From: Cecembia rubra
GTDB taxonomy: Bacteria > Bacteroidota > Bacteroidia > Cytophagales > Cyclobacteriaceae
Direction of reading: 5' to 3'
NCBI RefSeq assembly: GCF_003014575.1
Contig: NZ_PYGF01000008.1
Span: forward strand, 1 to 64,000
Length of the DNA: 64,000 bases
The notes beneath the pieces are model-generated. The model saw only the letters and a list, made by a program, of their open reading frames with translations. It was not told the DNA's origin and did no database searches. Positions 19,578 through 27,738 of the stretch are shown piece by piece. Position numbers and translations under genes: made by a program. Each line of letters opens with the position of its first letter. Positions within the stretch are counted from its first letter, which is position 1.

Positions 19578-19606
19578 AAAAAAGGTGAGCATGGCCCACC
19601 TTTTTT
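19578..19606. terminator. Bidirectional terminator, LytTR regulator and small secreted protein
   Basis: A-run plus GGTG (19578-19587) pairs with CACC plus T-run (19597-19606) around a short GC-rich loop. It lies between convergent gene ends at 19563 and 19640 and has T runs on both strands. Confidence 0.75.
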
Positions 19607-19639
19607 CTTTTTTAAAACCAAACAATCAACTAAACTGTC

Positions 19640-19993
19640 TTAAAGTAAGTAAAACTCATGTTTTCCTGAGGAAGTGACAAATTCACCTTTTTCAAAGAAA
19701 TCCTTGAATTTAGATTCCAGATCAGATTTTTCACCATAAAACTCAGCGATCACTTCTCCATATTTGTTGATAAAAGTGACAGTGGGTTCTGTTTTTAGCT
19801 TAGAGAAGTCGATTTCTATTTGTGGTAAAAACTCCTCCTGTACTGTTTCCATTGTTTTATTCCATCCCATTGGGATAACCTCGTTGATGGTATCAACTTT
19901 CGCATCCGCTTTCGCGCTCCACATAATTGTCAATGCCATGATTAGTCCTAAAAAAGCACAGACATTTTTTTGAGTTAAAATAGTTGGTTTCAT
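19640..19993 (-). CDS. Small secreted protein, paralogue A
   Basis: A 117-residue protein not recognised as a named family. It has a signal peptide (about residues 1-31, hydrophobic core LGLIMALTIMWSA, cleavage near ADA) and a mature part of about 85 residues. The centre reads EPTVTFINKYGEVIAEFYGEK and closely matches the neighbour at 20303-20632 (PSVTIINKYGEIIAQFYGAK). The two ends also match in pattern: K(H)-rich then F(Y/F)LL. The mature protein has no cysteines. The strands around INKYGE probably form a beta hairpin. Expected location is periplasm or outside. Function unknown. Confidence 0.7.
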   Translation of the reverse strand: MKPTILTQKNVCAFLGLIMALTIMWSAKADAKVDTINEVIPMGWNKTMETVQEEFLPQIEIDFSKLKTEPTVTFINKYGEVIAEFYGEKSDLESKFKDFFEKGEFVTSSGKHEFYLL

Positions 19994-20165
19994 TTTCTTT
20001 TTATTTTACGTTCTTTATTTGTTTTCAATTCTTTACATCGCTACTGTGATTTAATATATGCCAAATTTTGGCCAAAATATTTAAATAACTGAAAAACAGA
20101 TAGTTATGTAATTTTTGATATAATATTTATGTACGGAAACGTACACGTGTATTTTACTTTCAGTA

Positions 20166-20221
20166 CATTTTTAAAGATGATCATCCCGCAAAAAAAGTTG
20201 CATGACTAATCTTTAAAAATG
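20166..20221. repeat. Long inverted repeat (hairpin) between the small secreted protein genes
   Basis: CATTTTTAAAGAT (20166-20178) is the exact reverse complement of 20209-20221. Inside, TCAT/ATGA and GCA/TGC can pair further, so a long stem with a short purine-rich loop is possible. It lies downstream of the paralogue B terminator and in the far leader of paralogue A. Its role is unknown. Confidence 0.7.
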
Positions 20222-20228
20222 AAAAAAA

Positions 20229-20255
20229 CCGATAGAAATCGGAATATTCTATCGG
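20229..20255 (-). terminator. Terminator of small secreted protein B
   Basis: CCGATAGAA (20229-20237) pairs with TTCTATCGG (20247-20255). On the minus strand the stem is followed by a run of seven T. It is 48 bases past the stop of the gene at 20303. Confidence 0.78.
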
Positions 20256-20302
20256 CTTTGGTAAATAAAGCTATCTTTTTCAGAAAATTATTTCATTTTG
20301 AT

Positions 20303-20632
20303 TTAATCCAAAAGGAAGAAATGGTGATTTCCATGATTTAAGATAAACTTAGATTTTTGGAGTGTTTCTGGAAATTTTGACTCAATCTCTTCTTTGGCTC
20401 CATAAAACTGGGCAATGATTTCACCATATTTATTGATGATGGTGACAGATGGTGTGGATTTCAACTCCTGAAGTTCAAGTACCAGTTCTGGCAGGGCTTC
20501 ATCTTCCATCAATTGGTCTTTGGAAATTTCTTTCATGGCAAAAACACCAGATGAAAGCAGCATAAATGCTGATAGAAACGCTACAAAAGCGTATTTTTTT
20601 ACTTGGATTGAAAGATACTTTTTCATACTCAT
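20303..20632 (-). CDS. Small secreted protein, paralogue B
   Basis: A 109-residue protein with a signal peptide (hydrophobic core about residues 13-31, AFVAFLSAFMLLSSGVFAM) and a short mature part. It is a paralogue of the gene at 19640-19993: shared core TPSVTIINKYGEIIAQFYG, shared ES-K-F pattern after it, and a similar ending (HHFFLL). An ATG two codons in (MKKYL) is an equally good start. It is transcribed toward paralogue A but separated from it by a terminator, so the two are probably separate units. The function is unknown; no enzyme motifs are visible. Confidence 0.7.
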   Translation of the reverse strand: MSMKKYLSIQVKKYAFVAFLSAFMLLSSGVFAMKEISKDQLMEDEALPELVLELQELKSTPSVTIINKYGEIIAQFYGAKEEIESKFPETLQKSKFILNHGNHHFFLLD

Positions 20633-20738
20633 TTATCCTTTTTTATATTTTTTTCTAGAATTATTCCCTTGTTATCTTCGTTATTTGAATAAGGGATACG
20701 AGGTACGAAAAAGAAGGTTTCAAAAATAATCATAAAAA

Positions 20739-20770
20739 ATCCGATAGATATATGAAATAATCTATCGGAT
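20739..20770 (-). terminator. Terminator of the phoH-like gene
   Basis: ATCCGATAGAT (20739-20749) pairs with ATCTATCGGAT (20760-20770); a T run follows on the minus strand. It lies 20 bases past the phoH stop. Its stem core and the adjacent GTAAATAAA resemble the terminator at 20229-20255. Confidence 0.8.
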
Positions 20771-20789
20771 CAGTAAATAAATTAACGAA

Positions 20790-22142
20790 TTACAGAAGAT
20801 CGTTTGCTAAATTGGCCAGTTCAGATCTTTCACCTTTCTCTAATTTTATGTGAGAATATAAAGGATGGTCTTTGACTCTGTCAATGAGGTAGGATAAACC
20901 GTTACTTTGGCTGTCCAAGTAAGGGGTATCTATTTGGAAGATGTCACCTGTAAATATTATTTTGGTGTTTTCTCCTGCCCTGCTGATAATTGTTTTGATT
21001 TCATGAGGGGTTAAATTTTGGGCCTCATCTACAATGAAAAAGATATTGGACAAAGATCTACCTCTGATATATGCCAATGGCTGAATAACGAGTTTCTCTT
21101 GGTTGACCAACTCTGTGATTTTTTGGTACTCTTTATCCGACTCTTTGAATTGGTTCTGAATAAATTTCAGGTTATCCCAAAGAGGTTCCATATATGGATT
21201 TAGTTTTGATTTGATATCTCCAGGTAAGTAGCCAATATCCTTGTTGCTCAATGGTACAATTGGTCTGGCAAGGTAGATTTGTTTGAAATCCCTCCTTTGT
21301 TCCAATGCGCCTGCCAAAGCCAAGAGGGTTTTGCCTGTACCTGCAACTCCTTGGATAGAAACGAGCTTTACTCTGGGATTTAATATGGCATGAAGAGCAA
21401 ATGTCTGTTCAGCATTCTTTGGTTTGATATTATAAGCCAATTTCTTATCTACTCTTTCCAAAGTATTATCTTCTGAATTATAGTAGGCCAGAACGGAATT
21501 TTTATCACTCTTTAAGATATAATAAGCATTTGCCTTTCTTTTTTTATTGCCAAGCACCTTTTTGGCTTCTATCGAATGATTTTCATAAAGTTGATTGATA
21601 TTCAGTGGATCCAGATCATCAAGCACATATTTTCCTGTATTCTCAATTTCAGTGATGTTTTTGATTTTACCCGTCTCATAATCTTCAGCATGAATATCCA
21701 GTGATTTTGCTTTCAGTCTCAGGTTGATATCCTTACTTACCAGAATAACCCTTCGATCAGTTTCCGTTTGCTTTAGATGAAGGGCAGCATTCAGGATTTT
21801 ATGGTCATTTTTTTCTTCACCAAAAATAATGTTGGCATTAATGTTATTATCTGGGTTCATTAAAACCCTGAAGTTCCCCTTAGTCTTTCCGTTCAGAGGT
21901 GTCCAATTATGGATCATTTTATCCTTAGCCAGATTGTCGAGTAATCGGATAAACTCTCTGGCTTCGAAATTTTTGGTGTCATTTCCCTTTTTAAACTGAT
22001 CGAGCTCCTCCAAAACAGTAATCGGGATGACCACATCATGTTCAGCAAAATTCATGATGGAATTGTGCTCATAAAGGATTACAGAAGTATCCAGCACAAA
22101 TATTTTGCGGTCCTTATCGGATTTAGCTCTTGGCATAAACAA
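20790..22142 (-). CDS. PIN domain plus PhoH-like ATPase
   Basis: A 450-residue cytoplasmic protein of the PhoH2-like class: an N-terminal PIN ribonuclease domain (about residues 10-150, FVLDTSVILYEH and acidic residues later) fused to a PhoH P-loop ATPase (about 230-450). Walker A is GVAGTGKT and Walker B FIVDEAQN, with the conserved PLAYIRGRS and IFTGD motifs. PhoH2 proteins are described as RNA helicase/ribonuclease fusions. M1 and M3 are both possible starts. It stands alone between two terminators or gaps. Confidence 0.93.
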   Translation of the reverse strand: MFMPRAKSDKDRKIFVLDTSVILYEHNSIMNFAEHDVVIPITVLEELDQFKKGNDTKNFEAREFIRLLDNLAKDKMIHNWTPLNGKTKGNFRVLMNPDNNINANIIFGEEKNDHKILNAALHLKQTETDRRVILVSKDINLRLKAKSLDIHAEDYETGKIKNITEIENTGKYVLDDLDPLNINQLYENHSIEAKKVLGNKKRKANAYYILKSDKNSVLAYYNSEDNTLERVDKKLAYNIKPKNAEQTFALHAILNPRVKLVSIQGVAGTGKTLLALAGALEQRRDFKQIYLARPIVPLSNKDIGYLPGDIKSKLNPYMEPLWDNLKFIQNQFKESDKEYQKITELVNQEKLVIQPLAYIRGRSLSNIFFIVDEAQNLTPHEIKTIISRAGENTKIIFTGDIFQIDTPYLDSQSNGLSYLIDRVKDHPLYSHIKLEKGERSELANLANDLL

Positions 22143-22314
22143 TAAAATTTTAGTGGTTGTTAGTTAGTAATAAGTTAGAAAAATAAAATTTAGATTGCCA
22201 TTTTATTAAAGGAAATTCCAAAAAATTAATAATGTCTGAATCCTATCCCTTTGAAAATCAGTTTTGTAATAGTTGAGTAGTCATCTATACCAAAGCCAAT
22301 CTTCAGGATAAATC

Positions 22315-22348
22315 AAAGGCCACTGTTATCAAAACAGTATTGGCCTTT
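22315..22348 (-). terminator. Hairpin after the PLP decarboxylase gene
   Basis: AAAGGCCA (22315-22322) pairs with TGGCCTTT (22341-22348) and CTGTT (22323-22327) with AACAG (22333-22337), across a 3-base bulge. It is just past the operon end at 22369. No long T run follows on the minus strand, so efficiency is uncertain. Confidence 0.6.
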
Positions 22349-22368
22349 GAACTTATAGTTATTTTGGA

Positions 22369-23619
22369 TTATTTGCGCTGATTAACTTCTCCTTCCAGCT
22401 CCATTAAGAAAGCATCTATGGTGCCTGGTTTTACATGGGGCATTACCACAATCTTAAACCATTCCGGCTCAAATTCATAGGAGTTGGCCACCAGGTAATA
22501 TTTATGTGCGAGTTCCTTGCTGATATACTTTGCTTTGATAGCGATGATATTCAGATAAGGATTTCTGAAATATTCTACACCTATTCCTTCTAGTTTTTTA
22601 CAGATCCTCTCTGTTTTATCACAAAGTGTTTCCATTTTATATTTCCATCCTTCTGAGCCATGGATTTGCAAAATCATCCACATAGAAATTGCATTGGCGC
22701 CTGATCTGCTGCCACTGATGGTATAGTCCTTTCCAGGAATATATTGAGCTTCATCTGTTTTTACATATTCAATAAACCCTTTCCTGATCAAGAACAAGCC
22801 TGTTCCGTAGGGTGTCTGAAGCATTTTATGCCCATCTGCAGTAATGGAATTCATATATGGATTTTGAAAGGTAAATCTGCTCGTAGGATTGGTAAAGGGA
22901 TAAATAAATCCACCATAAGCAGCATCCACATGAATTTTGAAAGGGACATTCATATTGGTGAAAAAGTCCCCCAGCATGTCAATATCATCTACTGAACCGA
23001 ACATTGTAGTCGAGAGGTTGGCGATGACGATAAAGTATTTGATACCATCTGACATGGCCTCCTTGATTTTCCTTTCAAAGGATTCTTTTTTGATCTCTCT
23101 TGTATCTGGATCTACTTCCAGGATAATGCTGCTCAGATTTAGAATATTGGCACCTTTTGGCATGGAATAATGGGAATCTTGGGAATAAACCAAGCCTATT
23201 TCACCGATTCTTGCTCCAAACTCTTTTTTGAAATAATTTCGGTAAATCCACATGGCCTGAATATTTGCTTCTGTACCACCAGTGGCCACATAACCATCCT
23301 GTCCTTTGGGGTCCCCGTTGAAAATTTCCTCTGCTACAAGTTTGATCAGTTCCTTTTCAATTTTTTGGGTACCCTCAAATACCTCTAAGACCGATTCATC
23401 ACTTAGGGTATGGACGCCAATATGGTTAGGGTTCCTCACCATGGCTGACATATATGGTGCATCTTTGAGAAAAGGCGCATCAGGATAAAATTCTGTTGTG
23501 TCCAGGTAAGTTCCAGGTATGCCCAGAATTGGACGGTCCCCCCTATAATCCAGATTTTGGTCCAGGGCATTGAAAATATATTCTTTGATTTGCTCGTGAG
23601 ATTTTTTCTTCCAGTACAT
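22369..23619 (-). CDS. Group II PLP-dependent decarboxylase family protein
   Basis: A 416-residue PLP enzyme of fold type I. Residues in line with the group II decarboxylases are GGTEAN (114-119), the ring-stacking His in SQDSHYS (H150), HVDAAYGG (Asp232) and the Schiff-base Lys in ADGHKM (K265). The family decarboxylates amino acids such as tyrosine, aspartate, glutamate or histidine; the substrate cannot be told here. It lies 26 bases after aroE as the last gene of the TPR-comA-DUF368-aroE operon. A link with the aromatic pathway through AroE would fit tyrosine, but that is only suggestive. Confidence 0.82.
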   Translation of the reverse strand: MYWKKKSHEQIKEYIFNALDQNLDYRGDRPILGIPGTYLDTTEFYPDAPFLKDAPYMSAMVRNPNHIGVHTLSDESVLEVFEGTQKIEKELIKLVAEEIFNGDPKGQDGYVATGGTEANIQAMWIYRNYFKKEFGARIGEIGLVYSQDSHYSMPKGANILNLSSIILEVDPDTREIKKESFERKIKEAMSDGIKYFIVIANLSTTMFGSVDDIDMLGDFFTNMNVPFKIHVDAAYGGFIYPFTNPTSRFTFQNPYMNSITADGHKMLQTPYGTGLFLIRKGFIEYVKTDEAQYIPGKDYTISGSRSGANAISMWMILQIHGSEGWKYKMETLCDKTERICKKLEGIGVEYFRNPYLNIIAIKAKYISKELAHKYYLVANSYEFEPEWFKIVVMPHVKPGTIDAFLMELEGEVNQRK

Positions 23620-23645
23620 GGTAACAATTGAATAAATGGTTCGAA

Positions 23646-24386
23646 TTAATTCCAGATTTTCCAGGCTGCTTCGGCCTGAAGGATCAACATTTCTAAACCA
23701 TTTTTTACTATTGCCCCCCTAGCTTCCAACGAACGCATCAGAAAGGTTTTTTCCGGGTTGTACACCAGGTCATAAACTTTGTGTTTCCTGGTGATAAATT
23801 CCGGATTGATTTCCGGCATTTCTTCAGTTTTTGGGAAGGTTCCCAAAGGAGTGGTATTTATAATTAGATGATTATCTGCCAGGATAGAAGCATCGGCATT
23901 TAATTCTGCATAGGTAATGCAGGATGGATCGGGGGAGTGGTTTCTAGAAACCATCATATAGCCAATACCCAAATCCTGAAGTGCCTGTGTAACTGCCTTG
24001 GAAGCACCACCAGTTCCCAGCACAAGGGCATTTGGTCTTTGACCCTGAAGCCAATTATCTAAGGAATGTTTGAAGCCGATGTAATCAGTGTTGAAACCTT
24101 TTAATTTTCCTTCATAGAACTGAATACAATTTACTGCTCCGATTTTTTTGCAGGCAGGATCCAAATCATCAAGGTAAGGGATGACCTTTTGCTTATAAGG
24201 AATAGTCACACTTAAGCCTTCGAGTTCTGGATTTTCCTGGAGGAGTTTTGGAAACAGAGAGATGTCCTCAATTTCATAAAGATCAAAGCTGCAATCGCGT
24301 ATTCCTTCTTTTTCAAATTTTTCCGTGAAATATTTTTTTGAAAAAGAATGGCCTAATGGGTATCCTATCAGTCCGAATTTCCTCAT
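23646..24386 (-). CDS. aroE: Shikimate dehydrogenase
   Basis: NADP-dependent reduction of 3-dehydroshikimate to shikimate in aromatic amino-acid synthesis. The 246-residue protein has the shikimate-binding SxS in GHSFSKKYF, the catalytic Lys in TIPYKQKV and the Asp in NTDYIGF. The NADP loop is GTGGASKAV. It is slightly shorter than the usual 270 residues, as is common for Bacteroidota AroE. The start overlaps the stop of DUF368 by 4 bases (ATGA), so it is coupled to it. Confidence 0.93.
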   Translation of the reverse strand: MRKFGLIGYPLGHSFSKKYFTEKFEKEGIRDCSFDLYEIEDISLFPKLLQENPELEGLSVTIPYKQKVIPYLDDLDPACKKIGAVNCIQFYEGKLKGFNTDYIGFKHSLDNWLQGQRPNALVLGTGGASKAVTQALQDLGIGYMMVSRNHSPDPSCITYAELNADASILADNHLIINTTPLGTFPKTEEMPEINPEFITRKHKVYDLVYNPEKTFLMRSLEARGAIVKNGLEMLILQAEAAWKIWN

Positions 24387-25348
24387 TTTCTGTTAATATA
24401 ATACGCTGTACGCTCTATTCCAAGGACCAGGAAAACTCCAAAAGAGAATGCTAAAGCAGCATATAATATGAGAGATTCTTGTCCCGTTAACTCCAAATAA
24501 TGATGGGGAAGTATATTTTCTGTAATAAATGGCTGTTGTAATCCCTTGGAATTTAAGCGGTAAGAGATGACCTGTTTCCAAGGCCAAAGCTTATTGATTG
24601 ATCCCAGCATAAAGCCGGATAGTAGCCCAATGGTGATAGCATGGTAATTTTTAAGCAACCATGATATCAGCCGACTAAATGAAAGCAACCCTAAAATACA
24701 TCCCAGTGCAAATAATCCTAAAGTGATAACATCTTTTTGGTTGACTGCAAGGAGGATCTTTTCATACTGGCCCAATATTAAAAGAAGAAAACTTCCTGAA
24801 ATTCCTGGAAGAATCATGGCGCAGATGGCTATAGCTCCAGCAACGAAAACAAACCAAAGCGCATCCGGTGAACCTGTAGGAGGCAGACCTGTAATCAGGT
24901 ATGCTGTGCCTGTACCTATCAATAGGGCAAAAACAACACCCAAGTTCCATTTCTGAATATCTCTTAGGATAATCAAAGCGGAAATTACTATTAGGCCGCT
25001 GAAGAAGGACCACAAAGGTATGGGGTGCTCCTCCATCAAATACGAAATGATTTTAGAAAGGGTGAAAATACTGGTCAGTATGCCTATTAGAAGGGTCAGC
25101 AAAAACCGGCCATTGATGTGCTTCCAAAATGCCTTAAACTCCAATCTTTTCAGCAAACTTAATGCCTTGCCATCAATGGATTTGATACTTTCTAAAAGCT
25201 GTTCATAAATTCCCGTAATCAATGCGATAGATCCACCGGAAACACCGGGAACTAGATCGGCGGCCCCCATGGACATGCCCTTGAAAAATAGTAAAATATA
25301 ATCTTTTAATTGGTGCATTCGGTCAAATAAAAAAGACTGCCAGGACAA
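24383..25348 (-). CDS. DUF368 membrane protein (PopT-type undecaprenyl-phosphate transporter family)
   Basis: A 321-residue polytopic membrane protein. Two copies of the family signature are visible: PGVSGGS near the N-terminus and PGISGSF in the second half, an internal repeat with opposite topology. DUF368 proteins have been identified as PopT-type carriers that flip undecaprenyl phosphate back across the membrane. A second ATG at 25318 (MHQLKDY) is an alternative start. It follows comA by 26 bases and overlaps aroE by 4. Recycling of the lipid carrier is the likely role, though the neighbours do not prove it. Confidence 0.88.
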   Translation of the reverse strand: MSWQSFLFDRMHQLKDYILLFFKGMSMGAADLVPGVSGGSIALITGIYEQLLESIKSIDGKALSLLKRLEFKAFWKHINGRFLLTLLIGILTSIFTLSKIISYLMEEHPIPLWSFFSGLIVISALIILRDIQKWNLGVVFALLIGTGTAYLITGLPPTGSPDALWFVFVAGAIAICAMILPGISGSFLLLILGQYEKILLAVNQKDVITLGLFALGCILGLLSFSRLISWLLKNYHAITIGLLSGFMLGSINKLWPWKQVISYRLNSKGLQQPFITENILPHHYLELTGQESLILYAALAFSFGVFLVLGIERTAYYINRK

Positions 25349-25374
25349 ACCCTGACAGCCTAAGTTTCAAAATA

Positions 25375-26145
25375 TTATAATGGATGATCTCCTAAGAAAT
25401 GGTCAAAGGTATCTCCTCTCAAACCAAGTCTGATTGTTTCCAAAGGGATAAGTTCATTAGGGGCAATATTGCCCAAATTTACATTAGCTCCTAAAAGCTT
25501 AACAAACCATACTTGCTGCTCTTTCTGGGGTGCTTCCCAAATTATTTTTTCTTCCGGAATCTTGGTAAGTATTTCCTCTACCAAGCCCTGACGGACTTCC
25601 CCTGAATCACGGAACAAACCTACTGTTCCCCCTTCACGTGCTTCACCAATCACTTTCCAAGAACCTGCATCCAGCTCTTTTTGCATCTGCTCTATCCATT
25701 TGTACGGAGGGATGATTTTGGCTGCATCCTTAGAGCCCACCTCAGACAATACGGTAACATCTTTGGAAAGTGTGCGGATATACTCACATTTTTTTTCATG
25801 TGGCAAGCTGATAGATCCATCGGAAACTTCAGCAAAACCCAAATCATATTTTTCCAAAACCCTCCTGTAATCATCAAACTGATCCCTGATGACAAAAGCC
25901 TCAAAGAGCGTTCCTCCAAAATAAACCGGAATGCCCGCATCTCGGTAAACTTGGATTTTTTCAGCTAGATTTTTGGTAAGATAAGAAGTGGCCCAACCCA
26001 GTTTAACAATATCGACGTAGTCGCTGTTGGCACTAATAAAATTTTCAACTTCCCTAATACTTAAACCCTTGTCCATGACCATAGTGAAGCCTGTAACACG
26101 CGGCTTTTCAGTACGTATTGGGAGATTCTTAAGAACGTAATTCAT
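25375..26145 (-). CDS. comA: Phosphosulfolactate synthase (ComA family)
   Basis: A 256-residue TIM-barrel enzyme of the ComA family, which adds sulfite to phosphoenolpyruvate to form (R)-2-phospho-3-sulfolactate. In methanogens this is the first step of coenzyme M synthesis; bacterial members supply sulfolactate or cysteate. Motifs include GFTMVMDKG, VDIVKLGWAT, FGGTLFE, AEVSDGSI, EVGSKD, and GEAREGGTVGLF. No comB or comC is adjacent. It sits between a TPR gene (21 bases upstream) and DUF368 (26 bases downstream), which gives no direct hint of the product. A role in supplying cysteate for sulfonolipids is my inference. Confidence 0.87.
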   Translation of the reverse strand: MNYVLKNLPIRTEKPRVTGFTMVMDKGLSIREVENFISANSDYVDIVKLGWATSYLTKNLAEKIQVYRDAGIPVYFGGTLFEAFVIRDQFDDYRRVLEKYDLGFAEVSDGSISLPHEKKCEYIRTLSKDVTVLSEVGSKDAAKIIPPYKWIEQMQKELDAGSWKVIGEAREGGTVGLFRDSGEVRQGLVEEILTKIPEEKIIWEAPQKEQQVWFVKLLGANVNLGNIAPNELIPLETIRLGLRGDTFDHFLGDHPL

Positions 26146-26166
26146 TCTGCTGGAATTTCGGATTGA

Positions 26167-27594
26167 TTAACCATTGACTTGAGAAGACGAAGAATCTTCC
26201 CTGAATTGAGCTATAATTTTAAAGATGGCCTTTTGTTGTTTGATTTCAGGCATCAGCTCAAATAAAATTATATGCTTTTCAAAGTCCAAAGTTAATGCAT
26301 TTTCCAAATAAGTAAAGGCTTCTTTGTATTTGCCAGTTTTAAGTAGGTATACAACCATCCTGTAATAAAGTTCGGCTTCTTCAGGTAATTCCTCAATGCC
26401 TTCTTTCATGACATCAATTGTCTCTTCAAAACGGTTTTGGTCAAAATAAATTATTGAAAGATTGACATAGGTCTCCATAATGCCCGGCTCAAGGTTAATG
26501 GCCTCTTCATAGGCTTCAGCACTTGCCTGCAAATTACCCAAATGGTACTCGGCATCTGCAAGTCCTACCCAGTAATTTGGATTTTCACCTGTTAATTTGA
26601 TGGCTTTCTTGAAGTAATGTATGGCTTCAAAATATTTTTCTTTTTTCAACATGCACATGCCAAGCCCAAACCAGGCATCGTCATATTCCGGATCGAGCTT
26701 AGCAGACTTTTTAAAATATTTGAAAGCCATGTCGATCTGGTCCAACTTTTCATAAGCTGCACCCAGATAGCAGCAGTTTTCTGCATTGGCCCCCTCACAG
26801 TTGATAGTATTCTGATAAGCTTCCAAGGCCAAATCAAACTGTTGGGTATTCATATAGGCATTGCCCAGATTAAAATAAGCAGAAGCAAACGCATCGTCAA
26901 TAATCAACGCATAATCGTATGCTTTGATAGCATCCTCATACCTGCCCAATCGGTTATACACTACACCTAAATTGTACCATGCACCTGCACTGTAAGGATC
27001 TTGGTCAATAAATTCTTGATAAAACTGAAGGATCTCATGGAAAGAACCATCTTCTTCTGTGATCATCGCCAGTTGAAAAAGGGCATCTTCATGGTTTATT
27101 CTTATCTTGACACATTCCTTATAATGTTGAATGGCATTGTTGGTGTCGTTTTCAGACCTAAACAAATTTCCAAGCATATAATGCACCTCAGCTTTATCCT
27201 CAGCCATAGGAAGAAAATCTTCCAACATTTGAATGGCTTCCTTTGAACTGTCAGCCATCATCAAGGCATTGGCATAGGCCAAAATAATGTCCTCGTTGTT
27301 TGGGGAAAGGTTATTGATGTTTTCTAATATATCCAATCCTTCATCCAATTCGTCATTGAAAATCAGACAATTAGCTTTAAGCAGTTTGATTTCGACGCTG
27401 TAGGGGAATTTCACAAGTGCATGCTCTGCGGCTTTTAGTGCTTTGACAAATTTTTGTTGGTCAAAGTAAAACCGGATAATGTTCTCAAATTCTTCCTCTT
27501 CGAAGTACAAATCCAGATTGGATTTCATGGAGTTTTCAAATCTTTCGACCAACTCTCTGTCTTCTTCCCATTCGTTTTCAAAGTCTCCGGTCAT
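26167..27594 (-). CDS. Tetratricopeptide-repeat protein
   Basis: A 475-residue soluble protein made almost wholly of about twelve TPR-like repeats (for example DAWFGLGMCMLKKEKYFEAI, AWYNLGVVYNRLGRYEDAI, SAYFNLGNAYMNTQQFDLAL). There is no signal peptide; the N-terminus is acidic. TPRs give a protein-binding superhelix. It is the first gene of a minus-strand operon continuing with comA, DUF368, aroE and the PLP decarboxylase. A partner cannot be named. Confidence 0.85.
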   Translation of the reverse strand: MTGDFENEWEEDRELVERFENSMKSNLDLYFEEEEFENIIRFYFDQQKFVKALKAAEHALVKFPYSVEIKLLKANCLIFNDELDEGLDILENINNLSPNNEDIILAYANALMMADSSKEAIQMLEDFLPMAEDKAEVHYMLGNLFRSENDTNNAIQHYKECVKIRINHEDALFQLAMITEEDGSFHEILQFYQEFIDQDPYSAGAWYNLGVVYNRLGRYEDAIKAYDYALIIDDAFASAYFNLGNAYMNTQQFDLALEAYQNTINCEGANAENCCYLGAAYEKLDQIDMAFKYFKKSAKLDPEYDDAWFGLGMCMLKKEKYFEAIHYFKKAIKLTGENPNYWVGLADAEYHLGNLQASAEAYEEAINLEPGIMETYVNLSIIYFDQNRFEETIDVMKEGIEELPEEAELYYRMVVYLLKTGKYKEAFTYLENALTLDFEKHIILFELMPEIKQQKAIFKIIAQFREDSSSSQVNG

Positions 27595-27738
27595 CGGCTT
27601 TAGTTTTGTTTTTTTAAGATACCAAATAAATCGGCGGCTTAAAATTTCAAGTCAATTATTTTTTAAGGATGGTGATTTTGGGCGCTATGCTGCGTAGTCT
27701 ATAAAATAATCTTATTTCTCAAAAGAAACGAGAATGTT

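Larger units (their letters stand above)
19994..20302. other. Gap between the two small secreted protein genes
   Basis: No credible ORF. It holds the terminator of paralogue B (20229-20255), a 13-bp perfect inverted repeat (20166-20221), and a small GTACG-GAAA-CGTAC hairpin (20131-20144). AT-rich sequence with a TTTTGGCCAAAA-like palindrome near 20070 lies upstream of paralogue A. Confidence 0.7.
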
